46,797 nt of DNA. It comes from an uncultured Bacteroidales bacterium. GTDB lineage: Bacteria; Bacteroidota; Bacteroidia; Bacteroidales; F082. A program made the position numbers and the translations under genes. The notes beneath the pieces are model-generated. The model searched no databases, was not told the origin of the DNA, and worked only from the letters and a program-made list of their open reading frames with translations. This document shows positions 26,326-35,373 of the stretch, in pieces. How positions within the stretch are numbered: the stretch's first letter is position 1; each line of letters begins with the position of its first letter. The DNA lies in NCBI GenBank assembly GCA_905234765.1, contig CAJOIF010000017.1, forward strand, positions 1-46,797, in the 5' to 3' direction.

Positions 26326-27977
26326 TGAGGCGGGTTCTAGCTATACTAATCATCAACCTGCTCGGTATTGATGGCTTTTCGTATCGAGTTTCGTCGTGCA
26401 TAGATTCGCTTCGACCATCCGCCCATGTCATACCGACCGAGGAACGAGGGAGCGTATCTATGGACGGATGGTCTCGGAATGACATACACGACGAGGCGAG
26501 TATATCTATGCCTTCATACGCCAAAGACTCTTTAGTTAGAAGCACAAAGTCCTATCTGATAGTCGATTACAACCCAAAAGATACCGCATTTCTGAAAGAG
26601 AAATGCCGTCAGGCAGGGCTTGATATGGGCATTTCCGTATGGGCCAACCGTATTCCTACCGACAGCAAACTTGTCACACCCAGACCTTCTGAACACCTTT
26701 TAAAACAAGGCATCTTGCACCTGCAGCTGCCTATGGATGAACACCAAGACGAGTTTGCGGTCTATCATTCCGATTTGTTCGACACGCCTTCGAACATCAA
26801 CGTGCTGCAAATTGAAGACGAACTGATTACTTACCGCACGATGGAGACCACAGGTAACATTCACCTTTTGTACCATTGCGTGCGCGGTGCATTCGGCACG
26901 AAAGCCAAGGCACACAGCAAAGACGCCCCTGTCTACAAACTCTGGGACACGCCCGAGCGTACGCTCCTCCCCGACCTTGAGTTGCAAGACCAGATGGCAC
27001 AAGCCATAGCCCAAGAACTTGCCCAAACAGACTATTCCATTCTGATTTTCAACGACTTGAAAAGCTATTCCTACAACGAGCAAGGCGATACTGCCATTAG
27101 CCATTTTTTTGACACGATACGCAAATACAATCCCGACAAACTCTTGCAAGCCGACCTGCTCACCCCTGCTTCGTGGTATCACTTGAGCCGCGTCAACGAA
27201 AACCAGCTATGGAACGAATCCATGCGGACCAAAATGGAGGAAACGCTATCCGAGAAATTGATGTTCTATGATTTCTGCATGGTTCCTTGTATGCTTGGCA
27301 ATTTTCAAATCATTCTTGCCGACAAAAACCGTAAAGCCACCACACTTGAGGAGTTGGAATGGTTCCTCTCCAAAACTGCTGCCTACAATACGGGGTTCGG
27401 TCTTGAGTTTAGCGAAAAAGCCATGCGCACTCATGGCCTGACAGAGGAGATGCTGAACACCATCCGAATTTGGGAAATGCTACGCCTGAACGGTGCTTTC
27501 AGCGAAGCGCAAAAAGAGGAACTCAAAGACCCCTACGGCAACTGGCATTTGGAGCAGGCTGACGACACCACTTATCTGCTTTATCCCCAACACATTTCGC
27601 GACGCTATTTCTACAATTTCACTGATGACTCTTGGGAATGGAATAACCCTTACCCAGGCCAATTCGCGCTGCAAATCGCCATGGAAGGCAAAGGCAGTGT
27701 CAGCGAACTGGAATTCCGCACTGAAAATGGGATTCTGCTGTTTCCCTGCACTCTCAAAGCGGGGCAATATCTATTCTATAGTTTTGATGGAACAGCACGC
27801 GTTACTGATTTGAATTATAACACTTTGGAAGAGTTCATCCCTTATGGTACGTCCTTTCTTCCCGAAGGTCTTTCTAAAGTTTTTTTCCGTTGTACTGTAC
27901 AGCATGAAGGCAAAAAACAACCAGAAGTGACGGTTCGCTTCCTCACACGTGGCAAGGCCGAGACTCTACTGGAGTAA
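26325..27977 (+). CDS. Exported glycosidase-like protein carrying a palindromic insertion
   Basis: 550 aa. The N-terminus (MRRVLAILIINLLG) looks like a signal peptide. Residues 23-57 are encoded by a ~104-bp palindromic repeat (26391-26494) and resemble no protein. The real domain starts near residue 72 (SYLIVDYNPKDTAFL). It has INVLQIEDELITYRTME and HCVRGAFGTKAKAHS, a pattern seen in TIM-barrel glycoside-hydrolase-like proteins, then a helical region and a C-terminal beta-sandwich (LQIAMEGKGSVSELEF). No catalytic pair can be assigned. Translation starts within the dgt stop codon. If the insertion damages the signal peptide, Met62 (26508) could serve as an internal start giving a cytoplasmic product. 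Confidence 0.7.
   Translation: MRRVLAILIINLLGIDGFSYRVSSCIDSLRPSAHVIPTEERGSVSMDGWSRNDIHDEASISMPSYAKDSLVRSTKSYLIVDYNPKDTAFLKEKCRQAGLDMGISVWANRIPTDSKLVTPRPSEHLLKQGILHLQLPMDEHQDEFAVYHSDLFDTPSNINVLQIEDELITYRTMETTGNIHLLYHCVRGAFGTKAKAHSKDAPVYKLWDTPERTLLPDLELQDQMAQAIAQELAQTDYSILIFNDLKSYSYNEQGDTAISHFFDTIRKYNPDKLLQADLLTPASWYHLSRVNENQLWNESMRTKMEETLSEKLMFYDFCMVPCMLGNFQIILADKNRKATTLEELEWFLSKTAAYNTGFGLEFSEKAMRTHGLTEEMLNTIRIWEMLRLNGAFSEAQKEELKDPYGNWHLEQADDTTYLLYPQHISRRYFYNFTDDSWEWNNPYPGQFALQIAMEGKGSVSELEFRTENGILLFPCTLKAGQYLFYSFDGTARVTDLNYNTLEEFIPYGTSFLPEGLSKVFFRCTVQHEGKKQPEVTVRFLTRGKAETLLE
26391..26494. repeat. REP-like palindromic element inside a coding sequence
   Basis: TCGTCGTG at 26391-26398 is inverted at 26487-26494 (CACGACGA). 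GACCATCCG and CGGATGGTC recur in opposite orientation, as do TGTCATACCGA and TCGGAATGACA. The whole unit can fold as a nested cruciform. It keeps the reading frame open through 104 bases. Confidence 0.75.
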
Positions 27978-28007
27978 AGCCAAGGCATCAATCTTCAATT
28001 TGGGTAG

Positions 28008-28038
28008 TTGCTTCAATTCATATAATACGCTATCTTTG
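28008..28038 (+). promoter_or_regulatory. Promoter of the small lipoprotein gene
   Basis: TTG at 28008-28010, a 20-base spacer, TATCTTTG at 28031-28038, then a ~20-nt leader to ATG at 28063. This also argues against the longer open frame that begins within the preceding gene. Confidence 0.6.
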
Positions 28039-28062
28039 CAGCGTCAATATCAACCTCACATC

Positions 28063-28431
28063 ATGCGAAACAAAACTTTACTCTTGATTCCTTTTCTAGT
28101 CCTGCTGATAGGCTGTCACTCGCGACCACGGACAAACCAGACAAATGCCGTAACTGTTGAAAACGACACCTGCCTTAATGTCATGAACTCCGATCTTGCG
28201 CAACTTGGCCTATCGAAAGGTGTGCATTTCATCCGCTTTAAGACCCAAGCCGACAATTGTCTTTGGTCGAACGAGTATGAATTCGATAGTTCGGGCATGT
28301 TACAGTCATTCCATAGCTTTGTGGACAACGAACCGCTATACGACTGGTACCGAGGCCAAGACGACCTCAGTATTGAAGACATACTCGAGGCCATCCAAAT
28401 AGATGAACCTAACATGGAAATCGAATACTAG
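28063..28431 (+). CDS. Small lipoprotein of unknown function
   Basis: 122 aa. MRNKTLLLIPFLVLLIGC is a lipoprotein signal (Cys18). The mature part is acidic, with FIRFKTQADNCLWSNEYEFD and a C-terminal run rich in Asp/Glu (DDLSIEDILEAIQIDEPNMEIEY). No domain recognised. Its own promoter separates it from the gene upstream; it is followed by 143 bases with no gene and then feoAB. Nothing links it to iron transport except position. Confidence 0.75.
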   Translation: MRNKTLLLIPFLVLLIGCHSRPRTNQTNAVTVENDTCLNVMNSDLAQLGLSKGVHFIRFKTQADNCLWSNEYEFDSSGMLQSFHSFVDNEPLYDWYRGQDDLSIEDILEAIQIDEPNMEIEY

Positions 28432-28543
28432 GAGCCCCCCCGATGATCACTTGCCAGTAAACAGTTGTTTCATCCTCATAAATAGTGATACTTGCCGACA
28501 AAAACTATCATTATTGAGGGCAAACTCATTCGATGGAACTCCA

Positions 28544-28551
28544 TATTTTTG
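28544..28551 (+). promoter_or_regulatory. -7 element of feoAB
   Basis: TATTTTTG, about 23 bases before the feoAB ATG. I saw no convincing Fur-box palindrome around it. Confidence 0.5.
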
Positions 28552-28574
28552 CAAGCTGAAAAACAAAACCACAA

Positions 28575-30941
28575 ATGATTACCCTCGACCAACTTCATAT
28601 AGGACAATCTGCTTGCATACAAGCCGTTGGTGGTGAAGGATCGCGCCGACAGCATTTCTTGGACATGGGCCTCATCCCTGACGCTATCGTCAAATTAGTG
28701 AAATTTGCACCCCTTGGCGACCCTATGGAAATCATGGTGCACGGTTATGCACTGACGCTGCGCAAGGCCGATGCCACCCTTATTACAATTGAGCCATGCA
28801 GCGACTCTATTGAGGCTGAAGGCACTGACCATCAAGATGATGACCGTCTCTACATCACTTCCCTACCCGACCACAACGCCCACCCAGGCTTGGGTGAGGA
28901 AGGCATCTACCACGACAAGACCCATGAGCACCCACTACCCAAAGGCACCAAACTGACTTTTGCTCTTGCGGGACAACAGAACTGCGGCAAGACCACTCTC
29001 TTCAACCAGTTGACAGGCTCCAACCAACATGTCGGCAACTTCCCTGGCGTCACCGTGGACAGAAAAGACGGCACCATCAAGGGACATCCCGAAACCTCCG
29101 TCACCGACCTACCTGGCATCTACTCGCTCTCGCCTTACACTTCCGAGGAGGTCGTCTCACGTGAGTTCATCATGCAGCAGAAGCCCAAGGCCATCATCAA
29201 CATCGTGGATGCCAACAACATCGAGCGCAACCTTTACCTCACCATGCAACTGATGGAACTTGGTGTACCTATGGTTCTGGCTCTCAATATGATGGACGAA
29301 GTGCGCAACAACGGTGGCAGCATCCTCGTGAACGAGATGGAGCAAATCCTCGGTCTGCCCGTGGTGCCCATCGCGGCGGCCAAAAACGAAGGTGTCACAG
29401 AACTCGTCGACCACGCCATCCACGTGGCGAAATACCAAGAGGCTCCTATCCGTCAAGACTTCTGCGACAAGGACGACCACGGCGGTGCCGTACACCGTTG
29501 CCTCCACAGCATCATGCACCTCATTGAAGACCATGCACAACGCGCCGACATCCCCGTGCGTTTTGCCGCTTCCAAGCTCGTCGAAGGCGACCCCATCGTA
29601 CTGGAAGCCTTGCAACTCTCTCAAAACGAGAAGGAAACGCTCGAACACCTTATCGTACAGATGGAAGAAGAACGCGGCTTGGACCGCGCCGCGGCCATGG
29701 CGGAGATGCGTTTCACCTTCATCAAACGGCTGTGCGACAAGACCGTAGTGAAGCCCAAGGAAAGCAAGGAATACCAACGCAGTCGCCGCATCGACCACAT
29801 CCTGACGGGCAAGTGGACCGCTATCCCCATCTTCATCCTCGTTATGGTGGGCATCATCTACCTCTCCATCGATGCCATCGGCGCGCCTTTGCAGGATTGG
29901 CTCGACCATGGTATTTCGTGGCTCGCTGAGCAATGTGGCAACGCCTTGGTCAGCTGGAACGTCAGCCCGGCGGTGCAGTCGTTGGTGGTGGACGGCATCT
30001 TCGGCGGCGTGGGCAGTGTTTTGAGTTTCGTACCTATTATTATTCTGCTGTTCTTCTTCCTCAGTCTGTTGGAAGACAGCGGCTATATGGCCCGTGTGGC
30101 CTTCGTTAGCGACAGTTTTTTAAGAAAGCTCGGTCTCACGGGTCACAGCATCGTGCCCATGCTCATCGGCTTTGGTTGCACCGTACCCGCAGTGATGGCC
30201 ACCCGCACCCTCCACTCCACCCACGACCGTTGGCGCACCATCTTGCTGACGCCATTTATGAGTTGTTCAGCTAAAATCCCGATCTACGCCTTCTTTACGA
30301 GCATGTTCTTCCCGCACCATGGCGGCGTGGTCCTGATTTGCCTTTATCTGCTAGGCATCATTGTTGGTATCATTACCGCACTGGTTACCAAATGGTTCGG
30401 CAACAAGAGCGATGTCGCACCTTTTGTGATGGAACTGCCCAATTACCGTTTGCCCGGCCTGAAAAATGTCGCCCACCTACTCTGGGACAAGACCAAAGAC
30501 TTCTTACAACGCGCCTTCACGGTGATTTTCCTCGCCTCACTGGTGATTTGGTTCCTTCAAACCTTCGATTTCCACTTCAACATGGTGGAAAACGGCGAAG
30601 GTAGTATATTAGCCTGCGTCGCTGGATGGATTGCTCCCGTGTTCCGTCCTATCGGGTTGGGCGAATGGCAGATTGTCACGGCCTTAGTGAGCGGTTTCAT
30701 GGCGAAAGAGAGCGTCGTTGCCACCCTTGAGGTGCTCAACGCCATGCCTTTGTTCACTACTGTCACCAGCATTTCAATGTTGGTCTTCTGTTTGCTTTAC
30801 ACGCCTTGTGTGGCAGCCGTGGCTTCCATCCGCCGCGAATTGGGCAGCAAATGGATGTTGTTCATCATTTTGTTCCAGTGCGTCGTCGCATGGATTTGCG
30901 CATGGTTCGCTTACCTCATCGCCAATGCCGTCATCGCATGA
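28575..30941 (+). CDS. feoB: FeoA-FeoB fusion, ferrous iron transporter
   Basis: 788 aa. Imports Fe2+ across the inner membrane. Residues 1-75 are a FeoA SH3-like domain (LDQLHIGQSACIQAV ... RRQHFLDMGLIP). Residues 125-300 form the G domain: G1 GQQNCGKTT (133-141), the G2 region FPGVTVDRK, G3 DLPG (178-181) and G4 NMMD. A helical spacer follows, then about ten membrane helices with the Gate motifs (GFGCTVPAVMATR and a second GFMAKESVVATL). FeoA-FeoB fusion is the normal arrangement in Bacteroidota. Overlaps the next small gene by ATGA. Confidence 0.96.
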   Translation: MITLDQLHIGQSACIQAVGGEGSRRQHFLDMGLIPDAIVKLVKFAPLGDPMEIMVHGYALTLRKADATLITIEPCSDSIEAEGTDHQDDDRLYITSLPDHNAHPGLGEEGIYHDKTHEHPLPKGTKLTFALAGQQNCGKTTLFNQLTGSNQHVGNFPGVTVDRKDGTIKGHPETSVTDLPGIYSLSPYTSEEVVSREFIMQQKPKAIINIVDANNIERNLYLTMQLMELGVPMVLALNMMDEVRNNGGSILVNEMEQILGLPVVPIAAAKNEGVTELVDHAIHVAKYQEAPIRQDFCDKDDHGGAVHRCLHSIMHLIEDHAQRADIPVRFAASKLVEGDPIVLEALQLSQNEKETLEHLIVQMEEERGLDRAAAMAEMRFTFIKRLCDKTVVKPKESKEYQRSRRIDHILTGKWTAIPIFILVMVGIIYLSIDAIGAPLQDWLDHGISWLAEQCGNALVSWNVSPAVQSLVVDGIFGGVGSVLSFVPIIILLFFFLSLLEDSGYMARVAFVSDSFLRKLGLTGHSIVPMLIGFGCTVPAVMATRTLHSTHDRWRTILLTPFMSCSAKIPIYAFFTSMFFPHHGGVVLICLYLLGIIVGIITALVTKWFGNKSDVAPFVMELPNYRLPGLKNVAHLLWDKTKDFLQRAFTVIFLASLVIWFLQTFDFHFNMVENGEGSILACVAGWIAPVFRPIGLGEWQIVTALVSGFMAKESVVATLEVLNAMPLFTTVTSISMLVFCLLYTPCVAAVASIRRELGSKWMLFIILFQCVVAWICAWFAYLIANAVIA

Positions 30942-31087
30942 ATCTCGCTACCGTCATAGTGCTGTTGGTCGTTGCGGTTCTCGTTGTAGTCGCTATTCAC
31001 TTCTTGCGAAATGAAAAAAATCCTTGTTGTGGAAATCAAAAGAACAAATGTACAGGCTGCTCGGTGGATTGTCCGTTTAGGCAGTGA
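30938..31087 (+). CDS. FeoB-associated Cys-rich membrane protein
   Basis: 49 aa. One membrane helix (residues 3-23, LATVIVLLVVAVLVVVAIHF) and a cysteine-rich tail, CCGNQKNKCTGCSVDCPFRQ, with five cysteines. Matches the small FeoB-associated family (often filling the FeoC position). Translationally coupled to feoB by a 4-base overlap (ATGA). The cysteines may bind iron or an iron-sulfur cluster; that is inferred from the family, not shown here. Confidence 0.88.
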   Translation: MNLATVIVLLVVAVLVVVAIHFLRNEKNPCCGNQKNKCTGCSVDCPFRQ

Positions 31088-31133
31088 TTAAAAGTTTGTG
31101 TCACCATTACTGGCGTGGTTTAATTTTTGTTCG

Positions 31134-31141
31134 TACTTTTG
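31134..31141 (+). promoter_or_regulatory. -7 element of the clpC operon
   Basis: TACTTTTG, followed by a leader of about 70 nt. The -33 region is poorly defined. Confidence 0.5.
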
Positions 31142-31215
31142 CACCTCGTTTCGTTGAAATTAACTTGAAACGACAAAATTGTAATTTTTATTGATTATCA
31201 AGAAATTAAGTTGAT

Positions 31216-33783
31216 ATGGACGCAAAATTCTCGCCAAGGGTTCGTGACATTCTGTCATTCAGCCATGAAGAAGCGAAACGCCTTGGCAACGCATACGTCG
31301 GATTGGAACATCTTTTTCTTGGCCTTTTGAAAGACGGAGGCAGTATGGCTATCAAGATTTTGGAGAACCTCAACCTCAACATAGAGGTCTTCACGAAAAA
31401 GCTCGAAGCCTCAGTCCGCACGGCCAATGCCAACCCGAACAACAATCTCGCCCTGCCACTGACCAAGCAAGCCGAGCGCGTCTTGAAGTTCACCTACATC
31501 ATCGCAAAGGAATTCCATTCCGATATCGTGCGCTCCGAACATCTTATGCTGGCCATCCTGCACGAGAAGAACAATATCATATCGCAAAACCTTGAGTTTG
31601 AAGGCATTGACTATGACAACTTCAAAGCCGAGCTGATTCGTTACAGCCAAAGCATCGGCAACGAACTGCCCAGCGACGAAAAGCAAAGCAGCGATAACAT
31701 TTTCGATAGTGACGAAGAGAGCGACCTCATGGACGACATTCCACCGCAACCCGAAAAGCCTAAGAAAACGCCTGCCGCGAAAAGCAAAACGCCTGTTCTC
31801 GACAACTTCGGTCGCGACCTGACCAAGGCCGCCGAGGAAAATAGACTCGATCCCATCGTGGGCCGTGAACGCGAGCTGGAGCGTATCGCACAAATCCTAA
31901 GCCGTCGCAAGAAGAACAACCCGATCTTAATAGGCGAGCCCGGCGTAGGCAAGTCAGCCATCGCAGAAGGCTTGGCCCTCCGCATTGTGCAGCACCGAGT
32001 GCCACGCACTTTGTTGGATAAGCATGTCGTCATGCTCGACCTCGGCTCTGTGGTGGCCGGCACCAAATACCGTGGCCAGTTCGAGGAACGCATCAAAGGC
32101 ATTCTCAACGAGTTGACCGCCAACCGCGACATCATCCTTTTCGTGGATGAAATCCACACCCTCGTCGGTGCGGGCAATGCCAACGGCTCATTGGATGCCA
32201 GCAATATGTTCAAGCCCGCCTTGGCGCGTGGTGAGTTACAATGCATCGGTTCCACCACCCTTGACGAATACCGCCAGTACATTGAGAAGGATGGCGCTTT
32301 GGAACGTCGTTTCCAAAAGATCCTCGTCGAGCCGACCACACCCGAAGAGACCGTTGAAATCCTGAACAACATCAAACCCAGATATGAAGACCACCACCTG
32401 GTAACCTATACCCCCGAGGCCATCGAAGCCTGCGTGAAACTCACCGACCGCTACCTGACCGACCGTCACCTGCCCGACAAGGCCATCGACGCCTTGGACG
32501 AAGCCGGTGCACGTGTCCACATCAAGAATATCAACGTACCTGCCGAGATTACTGAGATCGAGAGCCGTCTGGAAGCCGTGCGCAAGGACAAGAAAGCCGC
32601 CATCGCCGAGCAGAAGTTTGAGGAAGCAGGCGTATATCGCGCCGAAGAAGTCAAACTCATCGACCGCTTGGAAAAGGCCAAGAAAGCATGGGATGACAAC
32701 GCCGTCGCACACCGTCAGATTGTTACGGAGCAGAATGTTGCAGAAGTCGTGGCCATGATGACCGGTGTGCCTGTACAGCGTATCGCCAAGAACGAAGGCG
32801 ACCGCTTGATGAGCATGGAGAGTGAGTTGGCCGGCACCGTCATCGGTCAAGACGAGGCCATCAAAAAAGTGACGCGTGCCATCCGCCGCAACCGAGCCGG
32901 ACTGAAAGACCCGAACAAGCCTATCGGCTCGTTCATTTTCCTCGGCCCCACGGGTGTCGGTAAGACCTATCTGGCCAAGGTGTTGGCGAAGTATCTCTTT
33001 GATTCCGAGGACGCTCTGATTCGTATCGACATGAGCGAGTACATGGAGAAGTTTGCCGTGTCGCGCCTCGTAGGTGCGCCTCCTGGCTATGTGGGTTACG
33101 AGGAAGGCGGACAACTGACAGAGAAAGTGCGCCGTAAGCCCTACTCCATCATCCTGCTGGACGAAATCGAGAAGGCCCACCCCGACATTTTCAACCTCTT
33201 GCTGCAAGTGCTTGACGACGGCCTGCTGACCGACAGCCTTGGCCGCAAGGTCGACTTCAAGAACACCATCATCATCATGACCTCCAACATCGGCTCGCGT
33301 CAACTGAAAGACTTCGGCCAGGGTGTGGGATTTGGCACACAGGCCAAACTCAACGCCAAGAACGAGTACTCACAGAGCGTCATCGACAATGCCCTGAAGC
33401 GCACCTTTGCGCCCGAATTCCTCAACCGTGTTGATGATGTGGTGATGTTCAATTCGTTGGAAAAGAATGACATCCGCAAAATTATCGCGCTTGAGATTCA
33501 CGATGTGTTGAAGCGCGTCGAAGAGATGGGCTACAAGGTCGAATTGACCGAGAAAGCCATGGACTTCCTCGTCGAAAAGGGGTGGGACGAGCAGTATGGT
33601 GCCCGCCCGCTGAAACGCGCCGTGCAACGCTATGTGGAAGACACCGTGGCCGAGTCCATCATCGGCATGAGCCTCCACATCGGCGACACCATCATCATCG
33701 ACATGGCCGAAAATGGCGAAGAGACCGTAGCCACCGTGAAGCACCACGAAGAGAAAATTCTTGAGGAAGCTCCCGTCGCATGA
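31216..33783 (+). CDS. clpC: ClpC-type AAA+ protease ATPase
   Basis: 855 aa. Unfolds proteins and feeds them to ClpP. The N-terminal Clp-N repeats (residues 1-150, FSPRVRDILSFSHEEAKRLG) are followed by a proline/acid linker. AAA1 has Walker A GEPGVGKS near residue 240 and DEIHTLVGAG. A UVR-type middle segment (about 450-490, KKAAIAEQKFEEAGVYRAEE) marks ClpC rather than ClpA or ClpB. AAA2 has GPTGVGKT near 580 and LLDEIEKAH. The ClpP-docking loop equivalent lies in the region VGFGTQAKLN. Start of an operon with the nucleotidyltransferase gene (4-base overlap). Confidence 0.94.
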   Translation: MDAKFSPRVRDILSFSHEEAKRLGNAYVGLEHLFLGLLKDGGSMAIKILENLNLNIEVFTKKLEASVRTANANPNNNLALPLTKQAERVLKFTYIIAKEFHSDIVRSEHLMLAILHEKNNIISQNLEFEGIDYDNFKAELIRYSQSIGNELPSDEKQSSDNIFDSDEESDLMDDIPPQPEKPKKTPAAKSKTPVLDNFGRDLTKAAEENRLDPIVGRERELERIAQILSRRKKNNPILIGEPGVGKSAIAEGLALRIVQHRVPRTLLDKHVVMLDLGSVVAGTKYRGQFEERIKGILNELTANRDIILFVDEIHTLVGAGNANGSLDASNMFKPALARGELQCIGSTTLDEYRQYIEKDGALERRFQKILVEPTTPEETVEILNNIKPRYEDHHLVTYTPEAIEACVKLTDRYLTDRHLPDKAIDALDEAGARVHIKNINVPAEITEIESRLEAVRKDKKAAIAEQKFEEAGVYRAEEVKLIDRLEKAKKAWDDNAVAHRQIVTEQNVAEVVAMMTGVPVQRIAKNEGDRLMSMESELAGTVIGQDEAIKKVTRAIRRNRAGLKDPNKPIGSFIFLGPTGVGKTYLAKVLAKYLFDSEDALIRIDMSEYMEKFAVSRLVGAPPGYVGYEEGGQLTEKVRRKPYSIILLDEIEKAHPDIFNLLLQVLDDGLLTDSLGRKVDFKNTIIIMTSNIGSRQLKDFGQGVGFGTQAKLNAKNEYSQSVIDNALKRTFAPEFLNRVDDVVMFNSLEKNDIRKIIALEIHDVLKRVEEMGYKVELTEKAMDFLVEKGWDEQYGARPLKRAVQRYVEDTVAESIIGMSLHIGDTIIIDMAENGEETVATVKHHEEKILEEAPVA

Positions 33784-35255
33784 ACCACGATTTCAAGAAA
33801 CATATTGAAAGCCAAATATTTAAGGTGATCGCCTATTCCAGCATGGAATTGGGTTACAAAAGTTATGTCATCGGCGGCTATGTGCGTGACATCCTGCTGC
33901 ACCGACCCTCAAACGATATCGACGTGGTTACCGTAGGCAGTGGCATCGCTTTGGCCAAAAAGGTGGCTTCTCACCTGCCTGGGCATAAGGAAGCCAAATA
34001 CTATGGGGCTTTTGGCACAGCTATGATCCACTACAAAGGTATGGAAGTGGAGTTTGTCGGGGCCAGGAAAGAATCCTACGACCGCAACAGCCGCAAGCCA
34101 GTAGTGGAAAACGGCACCCTTGAGGATGACATCAGCCGCCGCGACTTCACCATCAATGCCATGGCCATCAGCCTCAATGCAGAGGACTACGGTACCCTTG
34201 TTGACCTCTACAACGGCATGGCCGACATGAAGAAACTGACACTGCGCACCCCACTCGACCCCGACATCACTTATTCCGACGATCCTTTACGCATGATGCG
34301 GGCCGTGCGTTTCGCCTCCCAACTGAAATTTCACATCGAACCCGAGTCGTTCGAGGCCATCAAACGCAACGCCGAGCGCATCAAAATCGTCTCGATGGAA
34401 CGTGTCACCGAGGAACTGAACAAAATCATCCTATCACCGAAGCCGTCCATCGGTTTCAAATTGCTTGACGAAAGTGGTCTGTTGAAGCTTATCTTCCCGC
34501 AACTGGCACTTCTCAAAGGAGTTGAAGTGATACAAGGTAAAGGACATAAAGACAATTTCTTGCATACTTTACAAGTCCTCGACCAAGTGGCTGAAAAGAG
34601 CGATGACCTGTGGCTGCGTTGGGCGGCTTTGTTGCATGATATCGCCAAGCCCCAGACCAAACGTTGGGAAGACGGCACGGGCTGGACTTTCCACGGTCAC
34701 GAGTTCAAAGGCTCCAAGATGGTGCCCAAGATCTTCGCCGCGATGAAGCTGCCCTTGAACGAGAAGATGAAGTATGTGCAGAAGTTGGTGTTGTTGCACC
34801 TCCGCCCCATCGTCCTGGCTGAGGATGTCGTTACTGACAGCGCGGTAAGAAGGCTCCTGTTTGATGCTGGCGACGACATTGACGACCTTATGTTGCTCTG
34901 CCATGCTGACATCACCTCGAAGAATGAGGAAAAAATCAAGAAATACCACCACAACTTCGAGATTGTGCAGGAGAAACTGAAGGAAATCGAGGCCAAGGAC
35001 CACCTGCGCAACTGGCAACCGCCTATTGACGGCAATGCCATTATGGAAACTTTCGGTATCCCCGAGGGACGCGAAGTCGGCGTCATCAAGAACGCCATCC
35101 GCGAGGCCATTTTGGACGGTGTCATCGGCAACAACTTCGAAGAGGCCTACGCTTTCATGAAAGAAGAAGGCAAGAAGTTGGGACTCAATGTGGTAAAGGA
35201 AATTCAAGAGCCGATTGTTGTTGCCAACAATGGGCCAGTACCGAATAAAGTATAA
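33780..35255 (+). CDS. CCA-adding/poly(A) polymerase-type nucleotidyltransferase with HD domain
   Basis: 491 aa class II nucleotidyltransferase. The head has YVIGGYVRDILLHRPSNDIDVV (GG at 32-33, metal-binding Asp46 and Asp48), then the RRDFTINAMA and DPLRMMRAVRFASQL motifs of tRNA-processing enzymes. An HD domain follows (HDNFLHTLQVLDQV, then LLHDIAKP near residue 285). Probably adds or repairs the CCA end of tRNAs, which fits its position before miaA; a poly(A) or CC/A-splitting role cannot be excluded. ATGA overlap with clpC. Confidence 0.9.
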   Translation: MNHDFKKHIESQIFKVIAYSSMELGYKSYVIGGYVRDILLHRPSNDIDVVTVGSGIALAKKVASHLPGHKEAKYYGAFGTAMIHYKGMEVEFVGARKESYDRNSRKPVVENGTLEDDISRRDFTINAMAISLNAEDYGTLVDLYNGMADMKKLTLRTPLDPDITYSDDPLRMMRAVRFASQLKFHIEPESFEAIKRNAERIKIVSMERVTEELNKIILSPKPSIGFKLLDESGLLKLIFPQLALLKGVEVIQGKGHKDNFLHTLQVLDQVAEKSDDLWLRWAALLHDIAKPQTKRWEDGTGWTFHGHEFKGSKMVPKIFAAMKLPLNEKMKYVQKLVLLHLRPIVLAEDVVTDSAVRRLLFDAGDDIDDLMLLCHADITSKNEEKIKKYHHNFEIVQEKLKEIEAKDHLRNWQPPIDGNAIMETFGIPEGREVGVIKNAIREAILDGVIGNNFEEAYAFMKEEGKKLGLNVVKEIQEPIVVANNGPVPNKV

Positions 35256-35273
35256 AGCCTATGGAACGTTTTA

Positions 35274-35350
35274 CGTCACTGCGAGGAACGAAGCGGTCTA
35301 GGGAACAAGTTTATTTCTGGATTGCTTCGTCGTGCCTCATCGCAATGACG
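35274..35350. repeat. REP-like palindromic element between nucleotidyltransferase and miaA genes
   Basis: CGTCACTGCGAGGAACGAAGC (left arm, 35274-) is inverted on the right as GCTTCGTCGTGCCTCATCGCAATGACG. This is the classic form of intergenic REP seen in many genomes. It lies within the ~120-bp gap and would be transcribed in the miaA leader. Confidence 0.85.
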
Positions 35351-35373
35351 CAAAGCGACGTAGTAATTCTACC

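Noticed and set aside
28432..28574. Fur box or riboswitch before feoAB
   Set aside because: Only a promoter-like TATTTTTG is visible; no 19-bp palindrome or structured leader that I could support.
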